Shown piece after piece: positions 41,279 through 49,863 of a stretch of 64,000 bases of DNA. Source of the DNA: Myxococcales bacterium (GTDB lineage: Bacteria > Myxococcota_A > Polyangia > Polyangiales > JADJMO01). The notes under the pieces are model-generated. The model was not told the origin of the DNA, searched no databases, and worked only from the letters and a program-made list of their open reading frames with translations. The stretch is taken from assembly GCA_016709545.1 (NCBI GenBank), contig JADJMO010000009.1, positions 248,001 through 312,000 on the forward strand. Reading direction: 5' to 3'. Positions within the stretch are counted from its first letter, which is position 1. Every line of letters starts with the position of its first letter. The position numbers were made by a program, and so were the translations under genes.

Positions 41279-41947
41279 ATGGCGCGCCGATCCGTCCAGA
41301 TGTCGCTCCCCCTCACCTCCGGGTGGGGAGGCAAGCGCGTCGGCGCGGGTCGTCCTCGCCTGGCACCGCGGGCGCTCGTGCCCCACCGTCCGCGGCCGGT
41401 CCACCAGGCCTCCTACCCCGAGCACCTCACCTGGCGCTGCGTCGCGGGGCTGGGCTCCTTGCGAGGCGCCGAGGTGTTCCCGGCGATCGCAGCGGCGCTG
41501 TCGGCACACCGCGCGGCGGGCGCCGCGTTCCGCGTCGTCCACTTCTCGGTGCAAGACACCCACCTCCACCTGATCGTCGAGGCGCAGGATGCTCGGGCCC
41601 TCCGCCTGGGCGCCCAGGGCCTCGGCGTGCGGCTCGCCCGGGCGATCAACCGCGCGCTCGGGCGGCGGGGGCGGGTGTTCGACGACCGGTACCACGCCCG
41701 CGCGCTCCGCACGCCGCGCGAGGTGCGGATCGCGCTGGCGTACGTGCTGCACAACTTCAAGAAGCACCAGGTCTGGGTGCCCACGGTGGTCGACCCGTGC
41801 TCTTCGGCGCTGTGGTTCGATGGGTTTCGTGAAGTACGAGGTGCGCCGCTCGCGGCGCGAGCGGCGGTCCACGCCCCCCGCACCTGGCTCGTGCGGGTCG
41901 GCTGGCGGCGTCACGGGCTCGTCTCGGTGCGCGAACGCCCCGCCTGA
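41279..41947 (+). CDS. REP-associated tyrosine transposase (RAYT, Y1/IS200-like)
   Basis: The 222-residue protein has the N-terminal GWGGKRVGAGRP motif typical of this group, then LTWRCV, the metal motif THLHLIVE (HxH) and the catalytic Tyr in ALAYVLHNFKKH (Tyr, then Asn and Lys-His). These are the features of HUH Y1 transposases that nick and join single-stranded DNA at REP hairpins. RAYTs are single-copy domesticated genes rather than mobile elements. No REP palindromes with the usual GTAG motif were seen nearby. The C-terminus is intact (PRTWLVRVGWRRHGL). Confidence 0.85.
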   Translation: MARRSVQMSLPLTSGWGGKRVGAGRPRLAPRALVPHRPRPVHQASYPEHLTWRCVAGLGSLRGAEVFPAIAAALSAHRAAGAAFRVVHFSVQDTHLHLIVEAQDARALRLGAQGLGVRLARAINRALGRRGRVFDDRYHARALRTPREVRIALAYVLHNFKKHQVWVPTVVDPCSSALWFDGFREVRGAPLAARAAVHAPRTWLVRVGWRRHGLVSVRERPA

Positions 41948-42277
41948 TCGGCGCGCGCCAAGCTGGCCCTCGGCGAGGACCCGAACGACGTCTACCGCTT
42001 CCTCGATCTCGAGGGCGCCTCGCCCGAGCTCGCGCAGGAGATCGTCCACAAGGTGCTCGCCGAGCAGGCCGCCCACGTCCGGTACGAGGGGCGCGTGCAC
42101 GCGCTGTCGGGCGGTGCCGCCCTCGCGATCGGGCTGTGGCTGCTCGACGTCTACGGGCCGCACTTCCAGCGTGGCCTCGGCACGTTCCTGGTCGGCCTCG
42201 CCCTCGGCGGGGTCGGCGCGTACTACCTGGTGACGGGCGCCTTGAAGGCGATCCGCGGGCGCTCAGGCCTGTCCTGA
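41948..42277 (+). pseudogene. Membrane protein gene lacking a recognisable start (or start at 42053)
   Basis: Directly after the RAYT stop, in the same frame, a coding sequence without a start codon reads KLALGEDPNDVYRFLDLEG and LAQEIVHKVLAEQAAHVRYE, followed by two membrane segments (GGAALAIGLWLLDVYGP and LGTFLVGLALGGVGAYYLV). The first possible start is GTG 42053, which would lose the soluble helical part. The N-terminal part resembles coding sequence in composition and pattern, so the 5' end may have been removed when the transposase gene arrived. It overlaps the convergent gene by 15 bases. Confidence 0.5.
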
Positions 42278-43054
42278 CCGGATCGCGAGCGCGAGGACGT
42301 GGGCCGCGACATCCGTGCCTCCGCGGTTCGAGCTCGCCTGCGCGCGACCCGCGTGCTGGGTCGTCGTCACGACGCCCTCGCTGGCCGCGATGGCGCGCCC
42401 GGCGTCGAGGGCGCGACGCGGGCGCTTCTGCTTCGCGAGGCGGTCGTCGTGGGGGATCGGCGCGGCGGCCTGGATCGCCGCCACGAGCGCGGCCAGGCCC
42501 TCGCGGCGGGTGCGACCGGCCCGCGCCCCGAGCCCGCCGAAGCGCGTGAAGGAGTCGCTGACCAGCCACGGATCGACGCCGGTGGTGCGGAACAGGTAGA
42601 GCACCCGCGCGTTGGCGAAGCGGCCGTCGACGGAGCCGTGAATCGCCTCGATCTCGTCGCCGAGAGAGCGCGAACGCGTGGTCACCGAGACCTCCTCGGC
42701 CTCGGAGTGCAGCGCCTCGACGATCACGAGCAGCTCCGACCAGGGGAGGACCTCCCCGCCCTCGACGTCGACCAGCCCGTGCTCGGCGAGCGCGAAGTCG
42801 CGCAGCGGGTGCATGTCCGCGGACGAGACCACGTGATCCAGATCGCACGCCACCGCCCCGTGCCCCGCGCCGCGCAGGCAGGCGAGCACCGCGGTCGCGC
42901 GCGCGCGGTCGTCGGTGACGAGCACGAGGGCGGGATCGGGCACGGCGAGCCGCGTGCGCAGATCGAACGCCGCGAGCCCGGAGCAAGCCCCGAGCTCGGG
43001 AAGGAGCGGCTCGAACGACCCGCCCCTCCTGGTGACCGCGACACCGAAAGCCAC
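42263..43054 (-). CDS. Protein of unknown function
   Basis: GTG 43054 with the strong site AAAGGGAGGGC upstream gives 263 residues. The sequence has two alpha/beta-like halves: the first, with ALVLVTDDRARATAVLACLRG and VACDLDHVVSS, could bind a nucleotide or cofactor; the second contains YLFRTTGVDPWLVSDSFTR. No family was recognised and there is no membrane segment. It lies 10 bases downstream of the SDR gene on the same strand and probably shares its transcript. Confidence 0.55.
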   Translation of the reverse strand: MAFGVAVTRRGGSFEPLLPELGACSGLAAFDLRTRLAVPDPALVLVTDDRARATAVLACLRGAGHGAVACDLDHVVSSADMHPLRDFALAEHGLVDVEGGEVLPWSELLVIVEALHSEAEEVSVTTRSRSLGDEIEAIHGSVDGRFANARVLYLFRTTGVDPWLVSDSFTRFGGLGARAGRTRREGLAALVAAIQAAAPIPHDDRLAKQKRPRRALDAGRAIAASEGVVTTTQHAGRAQASSNRGGTDVAAHVLALAIRSGQA

Positions 43055-43064
43055 GCCCTCCCTT

Positions 43065-43748
43065 TCAGCCGAAGTTGACGCTGCCCTCTTTGCGCTGGTC
43101 GGCGAGCTCCCAGAAGCGCTGGGCGATGTCCTTGGCCTCGAGGGTCGCGTTGCCATGATCGAAGGCGGTGCCCTTCACCATGCCGAGCACCACGACCTCG
43201 CCGACGTACACGCCCTTCGGGGCGAGCGCGGCGCGCAGGAGGCCGACCGTCTTGTGCTGGGCCGCCTTGCCGATCGCGAGGCCCATCGCCTGGAACTGCA
43301 CGGCCATCGCGTCGACCGCGGGCTCGTAGAACGCGAAGCCGCCGCCGGTCACCAGCACGGCGCCCTTCTGCGCCTCGAGGTCGGGCAGCGCCTCCTGCAC
43401 CGCGGTGACGAGGCCCACGACCGCGACGCCAAACGCCGCGTGCAGCTCGCTGTCGGGCGCCGCGAGGAGGTCGCCGGCGCCGCCGCCGTACGCGTTCCAG
43501 TGGATCGCGGCGATGGGACCGAGGCCCCGCGCCTCGCGCACGAGGCCGCGCACGGCCTTCGGGTCGGAGAGGTCGGTCGGGAACGCCTTCACCGTGACGC
43601 CGGCGTCGGCGAGGCTCTTCGCGGCCTTCTCGAGCCGCTCCGCGTTGCGCGCGACGAGGCCGACGGAGTAGCCCTCGCGACCGAAGCGACGCGCGACGGC
43701 GTCGGAGATGCCAGGACCGTGACCGCACACGAGGATGGTCTTGCTCAT
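43065..43748 (-). CDS. Short-chain dehydrogenase-like protein (atypical SDR)
   Basis: The 227-residue protein has an N-terminal Rossmann motif GHGPGISDAVARRFG, VGLVARNAERL, and HWNAYGGGAGDLL where classical SDRs carry NNAG. The usual YxxxK catalytic pair is not visible at the expected place (YEPAVDAMAVQFQAMGLAIG), so either it acts with other residues or it is a binding protein. The family reduces or oxidises small carbonyl compounds with NAD(P). It lies 59 bases from the amine oxidase fragment on the same strand. Confidence 0.7.
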   Translation of the reverse strand: MSKTILVCGHGPGISDAVARRFGREGYSVGLVARNAERLEKAAKSLADAGVTVKAFPTDLSDPKAVRGLVREARGLGPIAAIHWNAYGGGAGDLLAAPDSELHAAFGVAVVGLVTAVQEALPDLEAQKGAVLVTGGGFAFYEPAVDAMAVQFQAMGLAIGKAAQHKTVGLLRAALAPKGVYVGEVVVLGMVKGTAFDHGNATLEAKDIAQRFWELADQRKEGSVNFG

Positions 43749-43807
43749 GGGGCAGGAGCGTAGACGAGGCGCCCTGCCCTTTGGACCCACCCTTTGGGGG
43801 AGGAAGC

Positions 43808-45031
43808 TCAGCCCGAGAGGATCTCGCGCGCGGCCCGCTCCCCGCTCTGCAAGGCGCCGTCGATGTAGCCGCTCCACACGGTGGCCGTCTCCGTCCCGGC
43901 CCAGTGCAGCGGACCGGTCGGCGCGCGCAGCGCAGCGCCGTGCTGCGTCAGGAGGCCCGGCGGGCAGAACGCGCCGTAGCAGCCGCGCGCCCACTCGTCG
44001 TGCTCCCACAGCTTCTCGGCATACTGGCGCGGCGCGAGCGCCCGCTCACCGAAGTACTTCGCGAAGCACGCGAGCACCTTCGCGCGGCGGTCTGCCTCCC
44101 CGAGCCTGCCGAGGGCGCGTGCGCCGTCGCCCTCGACGAACCCGCACCGCGACGCACTTGCCGGCCGCGCCCATCGGCATGCCCTCGTGGAGCGCGGCCC
44201 GGGAGCGCGGCAACGCGGGGACGAACTCGACCTCGTTCGCGAGGCGCGGTGGCAGCGCGACGACCGCACGCCGCGCGCGCACGACGACGCCGTCCGCGGG
44301 CACCACCACGTCGTCGCCCCACTCCACGCGCCGGGCCGGACAGGACTTGCGGACGACGAGTCCCTCGGCCATCGCCTCGGCGAGCCGCTGCATGCCTCCC
44401 TTCACGCGGGTCTCCTGCGCGCCCCCCTCGGTGCCGAGCAGCGAGTCGGTGCCGAGGCCGGAGCGGATGTAGAAGAGCGCGTGCAGCAGGGAGTAGTTGT
44501 CCGCGTTCTCGGCGAACACCGTCTCCATCCCGATGGCCAGGAGCTCGCGCGCCTGCGCGTTGCCGACGTGCTCCCGCACCCACGCGCCGAAGCTGACGGC
44601 GTCCCACGCCGCCGCGTCCTTGGCCTTCCACGGCGCGTCGAGCGGGACCTTCTTGGCCATCCAGTCGAGGCGCGCCTGCGCCCACCCGACGCCGAGGAGC
44701 GCGAGCAGCGGCAACTTGGGGATCGTGCCGCGGTAGCGCGTGCGCTTGCCGCGCCAGAGCAGGACGTTCTCCCCGCGGTCCACGTGGGGTAGGTCTCGAT
44801 CGCGTAGCGCCCGAGCCAGTGCAGGAGGCGCTCCTGTCCGGCCCCGAGCCACTGGCCCCCGAGGTCGACCCAGGTGCCGTCGTCGAGCGTCGTCGTGTAG
44901 ACGCGCCCGCCCACGCGGTCGCGCGCCTCGAGGACGACCACGTCGCGCCCGGCGTCGGCGAGCTCTCGCGCGGCGGCGAGGCCCGCGAAGCCCGCGCCGA
45001 GGACCACCACGTCACAGCGAATCTCTTCCAT
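43808..45031 (-). pseudogene. Flavin monoamine oxidase family protein with frame breaks and an internal gap
   Basis: The start MEEIRCDVVVLGAGFAGLAAA and VVLEARDRVGGRVYTT give an FAD-binding N-terminus. The frame breaks near 44786 (one missing base), then runs through ENVLLWRGKRTRYRGTIPKL, MVETVF-like helices and VVALPPRLA, then breaks again near 44145. After GKCVAVR the sequence jumps to GFVEGDGARALGRLG, skipping about 35-45 residues (the PFWR...FDNSP part of the family). The C-terminus with GPLHWAGTETATVWSGYIDGA (in part) is complete. As assembled it would be inactive; the gap may reflect a real deletion or an assembly collapse. Confidence 0.7.
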
Positions 45032-45033
45032 CG

Positions 45034-46265
45034 TCAGACCCCGTCCTTCGCCGATTCGCGCGCCCAGAACCACCGCGCGACGCGCGCGCCGCTCGGGCGT
45101 CGCGAGGACCGCGCGGCCCCAGAGGTCGACCTCGACGCGGTGCCGCTCCCACGCGTCCGCGGGCGAAGCGGCCTCGAGCGCGGCGCGATCGGCCTCGAAG
45201 ATCGCGCGCGCCGCCTCGTGGTCGCGGACCATCACCGCGCGGTGCAGGCGCTCGCTGCGCCAGAACAGGCTCTCGCGATCGGCCTTTCCGGCGACCGGGA
45301 CCGGCCCGGTGTCGGTGTCGAAGGAGAGGGGCTTGAACACCGAGAGGCACGGCGCGCTCGTGCCCGTGGCCCAGATCTCGGTGCGCTCGCCGAGGCGCGC
45401 GATCAGCGAGCCGGTCGTCTGGCCGGAGGTGCGGGTCGGCAGGAGCCCGCGCGTGCGCGCAGGGGGCGGTCATGCGCAGGCCGCGCTGCGGATCGTGCCC
45501 GCCGTGGTCGCGGAGGGCGGCCATGCAGCGCGCGAGGTCGGTGCCCTCGCCGCCGTCGCGCGCAGAGAGCGTGCGCAGCGAGCACGCGCGGCGGACGTCT
45601 CCTCCGGACAGGAAGGCCATGTCGGTGCGACCGAAGGCCTCGCGGAACGAGAACGGCCGATCGTCGCGGTAGAAGCCGCGGCGCCGCGCCTCCTCGAGGG
45701 TCCCGGGGCCGATCCGATCGGGCGCGTCGATGGTGAGCACGTTGCTCGTGGTGCGCACGCCGCGGACGCGCACGGCGGCCCAGCAACGGTCGGCGGTCTC
45801 GAGCAGCCAGGCGCCGCGGCGGTCGGCGATCACGAACGCGTTGTGGTAGCGGAACCCCGCGCTGCGGAACCCGCACCGGCCCCCCTGCCCGTGCCGCGCG
45901 AGGAGCCCGGCGAGCAGCTCGAGCGCGTCGTCGGCGGTGCGCGCCTGCTCGAGCGCGAGGCGCAGGAGGTCCATGCCGGTGAGGCCCACGCGCGCGACGG
46001 GGAGCCGCGTGAAGACGGCCTCGTTGCCGATGGCCACGCCGTACTCGTTGACGCCCATCTCGGCGCCCCACATCCACGCCGGGCGCGAGAGCACGACGGC
46101 CGCGCGCGGCGCGGGCTCGGGGATGGGGACCCAGGTGGCGCGCCGCTCGATCGCGGGTCCGGCGGGGTGGTGCTCCACGACCTGCGCCTCGCCGGGCTCG
46201 CGGTCGCTGTTCTTGGCGAACCACACGGGCCCGCTCGGCGGGACGACGACCATGGTGTCGCACAT
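45034..46265 (-). CDS. C69-family dipeptidase (Ntn-hydrolase), two frame breaks
   Basis: The N-terminus MCDTMVVVPPSGPVWFAKNS has Cys2, the nucleophile that becomes the first residue of C69 (PepD/secernin-like) Ntn-hydrolases after Met removal. SDREPGEAQVVE and EMGVNEYGVAIGNEAVF also match. The frame changes near 45445 and 45095. Removing one base at each gives 410 codons ending WFWARESAKDGV, and a stop two bases before the amine oxidase start. Members cleave dipeptides. Without these corrections the second part would read straight into the amine oxidase. The pair may form one transcript. Confidence 0.8.
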
Positions 46266-46291
46266 GCGAAGGGGAGGCTACCGCAGTGCGG

Positions 46292-46789
46292 TCACTCGCA
46301 GTGACAGCTCTCGAGGGCGCGCGCTCGGTCCGAGACGGGGAGCAGGGCGAAGAACGCGCGACTCACGCTGCAGTCGGCCCGACGGTAGGTGGTGACCCCG
46401 GCCTTCCACCACGAGACCGCGCGACAGAACCTGCTGAGGCCGATGCCTTCGCTCGGCGACAGCCAGAGGACGCCTTCGATGGCGTCGTCGAGGGCGGGGA
46501 TTCCTGCGAGCTTCTCGGCCGCGCGGACGATGGTCGCGGCTTCGGCCGGAGCGACGGAGACCTCGTAGCGGTGCGGTCCGCCGATGTAGTCCTTGGTGTC
46601 GGCAAGGACCGGCGCTGCTGAGCCGCGCCAGCCGCGCGCGACGAGCCTCGGGTACTTCGGCACGGTGTAGACGGTGGCGACGGGCGCGACCTCCGTGATG
46701 CCAGCGTCGTGCCCGTCGGGTCGGTGGCAGGCGATGGGCATCACCAGCCAACACGCGATCGTGGGTACGAGGACGGCTCTCGACATCAT
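46292..46789 (-). CDS. Small orphan lipoprotein
   Basis: The 165-residue protein has a signal peptide ending WLVMPIACHRPD (lipobox). Its body (VPKYPRLVARGWRG, TKDYIGGPHRYEVSVAP, WWKAGVTTYRRADC, LESCHCE) shows no known family. It lies 14 bases downstream of the next lipoprotein gene of the same length. The composition is less Ala-rich than its neighbours. Confidence 0.6.
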   Translation of the reverse strand: MMSRAVLVPTIACWLVMPIACHRPDGHDAGITEVAPVATVYTVPKYPRLVARGWRGSAAPVLADTKDYIGGPHRYEVSVAPAEAATIVRAAEKLAGIPALDDAIEGVLWLSPSEGIGLSRFCRAVSWWKAGVTTYRRADCSVSRAFFALLPVSDRARALESCHCE

Positions 46790-46803
46790 GGTCCAGGCAG
46801 CAA

Positions 46804-47301
46804 CTACGGCGTCATGCGCGGGCACTCGGAGGCCCGAGACCACTCGTAGTCCTCGCGTCCTTCCTGGTCCAGCGACTGGTACAGCACCTCGGCCACCGCG
46901 TGGGTCACCGGCCTGTAGCCGCTGTTCTCGAACCGCAGGTACCAGCATTGCTGCACGATCGACAGCCGAGAGACGGTTCCATTCGTGTAGAGCACGTCGA
47001 CGACCCACTTGTAGTCTCCGACGTTGGCGCTGTCGGGATCCGGCTGCAGCGGCGAGGCTGCGCGAAGCTGGCTGAAGACCCGCTCCCAAGACCGGAGCAG
47101 GGCTGGATTCGTCTGCTGTACTGCACGCGACCGTGGCCTCTCGAGCGAAGCGGTCTCCTCCGGGGGCACGATGCCGGCGATGTGCCCGCTATGGAAATAG
47201 ATGGTCACCTGCTGGACATGGGGTGTCTCCGTTGCCTTGCACCCTGCGGGCAATGCAAAGACGAGCAGGCCTGCGGCAACGACTCCCGACCAATGGCGCA
47301 C
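46804..47301 (-). CDS. Small orphan lipoprotein
   Basis: GTG 47301 is preceded by AGGAGGAAG at a good distance, giving 165 residues. It has a signal peptide ending LLVFALPAGCKAT (lipobox). The mature part contains TIYFHSGHIAGIVPPEE, a helix with NPALLRSWERVFSQLR, and YKWVVDVLYTNGTVSRLSI, all read as an alpha/beta domain of unknown type. Together with the next gene (same length, 14 bases away) it may be an immunity or effector-associated pair; the sequences are not clearly related. Confidence 0.6.
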   Translation of the reverse strand: MRHWSGVVAAGLLVFALPAGCKATETPHVQQVTIYFHSGHIAGIVPPEETASLERPRSRAVQQTNPALLRSWERVFSQLRAASPLQPDPDSANVGDYKWVVDVLYTNGTVSRLSIVQQCWYLRFENSGYRPVTHAVAEVLYQSLDQEGREDYEWSRASECPRMTP

Positions 47302-47392
47302 GGCGGCTTCCTCCTGAGACCGAACCATCCGTGGCTGAGAATAATCCCCGCTTCGGCGCCCTCCAGTCCCTACCCGCCGACGTGTCGGGTTC

Positions 47393-48232
47393 TCAACTCT
47401 TGACGTGGCGCAATCCCTGAATCTGCGCGAGACGATGGGAGTAGAACGGCTTGTCGTTGAAGTAGACGTCGTCGACGGCCGCGAGCGGCAGCATCTTGCC
47501 ATCCCCGATCATCGACTCGACCGCACGGAACGCGCGCAGCTTCTTCATCGACGAGACGAATCCGACCGACTCCACGGTCAGGCGCGAGAGGACGAGCACC
47601 TCGAGCTGCTCCAAGCCAGCCACGATCTCGATGTGATTGAGCCTCTTGCAGACCGAGAGCCTGAGCGTGTGGAGGTTCGGGGCACCGAGGATCCCGTCGA
47701 GGGAGAGCAGCTTGGGCGCCCGGAAGATCTCGAGGCGCTGCAGCGCTTCGAAGTTCAATCCCTCGAGCGACTGCAAGCCGGTCTGTCTCAGCTCGAGGTC
47801 ACGCAGCGATCGGAGTGCATGCCAGGAGCGAAAATCACCACTGCGCGGCGCGAACTTCTGCAGGCACAGCTCTTCGATGCTTCGACAGTCCTCGAGTCGA
47901 CAGCCTTCGGACCACGCGTCGCGGTACGTGTTCAACTTCGGCAACGCACCGAGGTCCAGCTTCTGCGCCTCGACCAGGACCAGCCGCTCGAGCGCCTGGA
48001 ACTCGGCCAGCAGCGACAGATCCCAGGTGAACGCCTCCCTGGCATTGATGGCGAGCCCTCGAATCTCCGCCGCGTAAGGTGCAATCTTCGATAGGTTCTG
48101 CTCAGGCCAGCTCGTGTAGACCAACCCGAGGCACTCAGCGTTCGTGGCGAGATACTCCTGAACGCTGCCTGCAACGTCGTCGTATCTGGCCGTGACACCC
48201 GTGACTCGATCGCCCATTCCTGCGTCGCTCAT
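47393..48232 (-). CDS. Leucine-rich-repeat-like protein
   Basis: The 279-residue protein has a run of units with LxxLxL spacing, for example FQALERLVLVEAQKLDLG, LRSLRDLELRQTGLQSLEG, FEALQRLEIFRAPKLLSLDG and PNLHTLRLSVCKRL. Unlike the TIGR02996 protein at 9.5 kb, it has no companion domain and its codon use is less GC-extreme. Such scaffolds bind proteins and are frequent among immunity proteins of polymorphic toxin systems, but no toxin gene is visible in this window. It lies between two small lipoprotein genes and a Sel1 protein gene on the same strand. Confidence 0.7.
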   Translation of the reverse strand: MSDAGMGDRVTGVTARYDDVAGSVQEYLATNAECLGLVYTSWPEQNLSKIAPYAAEIRGLAINAREAFTWDLSLLAEFQALERLVLVEAQKLDLGALPKLNTYRDAWSEGCRLEDCRSIEELCLQKFAPRSGDFRSWHALRSLRDLELRQTGLQSLEGLNFEALQRLEIFRAPKLLSLDGILGAPNLHTLRLSVCKRLNHIEIVAGLEQLEVLVLSRLTVESVGFVSSMKKLRAFRAVESMIGDGKMLPLAAVDDVYFNDKPFYSHRLAQIQGLRHVKS

Positions 48233-48259
48233 GCTCCGTCGTCCTCCTGTCGAAACGAG

Positions 48260-48751
48260 TCACTGCGACTGTCGCCGGATCTCCTTCAGCCACTTCCGCG
48301 CCCGCGGAAAGCCCGTCGCCGCGGCCCGCTCCAGCCAGAAGTCCCGCCAGCGCGTGCTCGCCCGAACCCCGTCTCCATCCTCGTAGCACTCGGCGAGCGC
48401 GACCTGCGCATGCACGTCTCCCTTCCGGGCGGCCTTCCGGAACCAGGCCGCTGCCTCGGTCGCAGATTCGCGGACGCCGACGCCCCGCGAGTACGAGACG
48501 CCGATGTCGTACTGCGCGTCGGGCACGCCCGCCCGCGCAGCGCGGAGCAGCATCCTCGTCCCGCGCGGTATGTCGCGCTCCACCACGGGGCGCTTGCCGT
48601 GGAGGTACCAGGTCCCGAGCGCATAGACCGCTCTTGGGTCACCCAGGCGAGCCGCGCGCACGAGCAGCGCGAAGACCGGCCGCGGCCACCCTCGCGCTTC
48701 GCTCCGCGCGAGCTGGAGGGCCTCGTCGTATTCAGGAGATCGGGTCGCCAT
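48260..48751 (-). CDS. Sel1-repeat (TPR-like) protein
   Basis: ATG 48751 follows GAGGTGAGGAA, a good ribosome binding site, giving 163 residues. It contains Sel1-type units of 36 residues with A-x2-G/L-x-x-Y and G pattern (AVYALGTWYLHGKRP, AQYDIGVSYSRGVGV, AQVALAECYEDGDGV). Sel1 proteins are adaptors in protein complexes. No signal peptide was seen. It follows the LRR gene by 27 bases in the same direction, so it is likely to be in the same operon. Confidence 0.8.
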   Translation of the reverse strand: MATRSPEYDEALQLARSEARGWPRPVFALLVRAARLGDPRAVYALGTWYLHGKRPVVERDIPRGTRMLLRAARAGVPDAQYDIGVSYSRGVGVRESATEAAAWFRKAARKGDVHAQVALAECYEDGDGVRASTRWRDFWLERAAATGFPRARKWLKEIRRQSQ

Positions 48752-48867
48752 TTCCTCACCTCGACGCGCGGATTCCACTACTCACACGCGCACGCCAGCA
48801 GGGCCTTGTTCTTGTGGGAGACGGGCAGGAACCCTGCCAGCGAAGCTCGACGTGTCGAGCTTCACTG

Positions 48868-49126
48868 TCACAGGTCTCGCGAAACAGGGATGTCAAACAG
48901 CTCCTCACTCAACGGATCGTAGGCTAGACCAAGCTCGCGTTCGTCAATATCGAACGCAGCTGCCTTTACTTTTGCAAATAGCAACACCTCGACCAACGCC
49001 AACTCCCGGGCACGCATATCGGTATCACCGACTCCGTTCTCCGGAACACGCTCGACGAGCCTCAATGGCCATCTCCCGCACGCAATAGAGCAGGTCGCAA
49101 AGGTAGTTCTCTTCGTCGGACTTCAT
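48868..49126 (-). CDS. Small low-GC orphan gene, one frame break
   Basis: ATG 49126 starts MKSDEENYLCDLLYC, then the frame must shift by one base near 49062 to continue RLVERVPENGVGDTDMRARE, VEVLLFAKVKAAAF and YDPLSEELFDIPVSRDL to the stop at 48868, for 85 residues. The codon use (many A/T-ending codons, such as TTT, AAA and GTA) differs strongly from surrounding genes, which suggests recent transfer. No family was recognised; the acidic, all-helical character would suit an immunity protein or an antitoxin. The frame break may be a sequencing error, since dropping one base restores it. Confidence 0.5.
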
Positions 49127-49269
49127 GTTCGGTGCCGCGAGTCCTTTCTACGGGCCACGCCTTCGCAGCACACAGTCTCTCCGGCTACAAGGAGCGCGTG
49201 GAGCGCACGCTGCAGAAGGCGGGCGTGGACGTGGTCCGCGTGCTCTGGCAGCCCCTCGCGCTCGACTGA
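49127..49269 (+). pseudogene. 3' fragment of an unrecognised gene
   Basis: A plus-strand reading frame without a start codon ends at the TGA at 49267 and contains AHSLSGYKERVERTLQKA and VDVVRVLWQPLALD. GC content and codon pattern match normal genes of this genome, unlike the orphan gene to its left. It looks like the 3' end of a gene whose 5' part was replaced by the island to the left. No family can be named. Confidence 0.35.
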
Positions 49270-49313
49270 CCCGCACCTTGTCGCGCCCGCCCCCGCGCCC
49301 CTACCGTCGCGCC

Positions 49314-49856
49314 ATGTCGCTGGAGCGTCCTCTCCCTCCGCACCTCACCGTCGACCAGGGCCTCACCACGTACCTGGCCGAGAACGGCTTCGACCGCGCC
49401 GCCTACGACGCGCGGTGGACCCCGGCGTCTTTCCTGGGCATCCCCGTCCCCGTCCTCAACACCGAGCGCCACCGCTTCGGCATCATGCGTCACGATCTGC
49501 ACCACGTGGCCACCGGCTACGGCACCGACCTGGCCGGCGAGGCCGAGATCAGCGCCTGGGAGGCGCGCCGCGGGTTCGGCGCCGTCGGCCTCTACGTCTC
49601 CTCCATCGTCGGCAGCCTCACCCTCTTCGGCCTGGCCGTCTGGCCGCGTCGCGTCCTCCGCGCCCTCTCCGCGTCCGGCAGCACGCACCCCAATCTGTTC
49701 CTCGACCGCGTCCCCTACGAGGTCGTCCTCGGGTGGACCATCGGCGAGCTCCGCGCCTACCTGGGCATCCCCGCCGAGGGCCTGGCCGGCGCGCGCCGCC
49801 TGCACGATCGGGCGCCTGACATCGCGCATGGCGCCCCCTCCGCGCCCGCGGGATGA
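49314..49856 (+). CDS. Coq4-like protein
   Basis: The 180-residue protein has the HDxxH-x11-E zinc motif of Coq4 (RHDLHHVATGYGTDLAGEAE), here complete, and a hydrophobic helix (SIVGSLTLFGLAVW) after it. Coq4 acts in ubiquinone biosynthesis, recently linked to C1 decarboxylation/hydroxylation of the ring, and binds lipids. Bacterial homologues are scattered and mostly uncharacterised. The N-terminal part has QGLTTYLAENGFDRAAYDARW. It lies 7 bases upstream of the hemerythrin gene and so is probably co-transcribed. Start ATG 49314. Confidence 0.75.
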   Translation: MSLERPLPPHLTVDQGLTTYLAENGFDRAAYDARWTPASFLGIPVPVLNTERHRFGIMRHDLHHVATGYGTDLAGEAEISAWEARRGFGAVGLYVSSIVGSLTLFGLAVWPRRVLRALSASGSTHPNLFLDRVPYEVVLGWTIGELRAYLGIPAEGLAGARRLHDRAPDIAHGAPSAPAG

Positions 49857-49863
49857 GAGGGGC

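Noticed and set aside
45031..45034. Natural fusion of C69 peptidase and amine oxidase
   Set aside because: In one frame the two read through without a stop, but the peptidase end fits better in another frame (WFWARESAKDGV then stop), leaving two separate genes.
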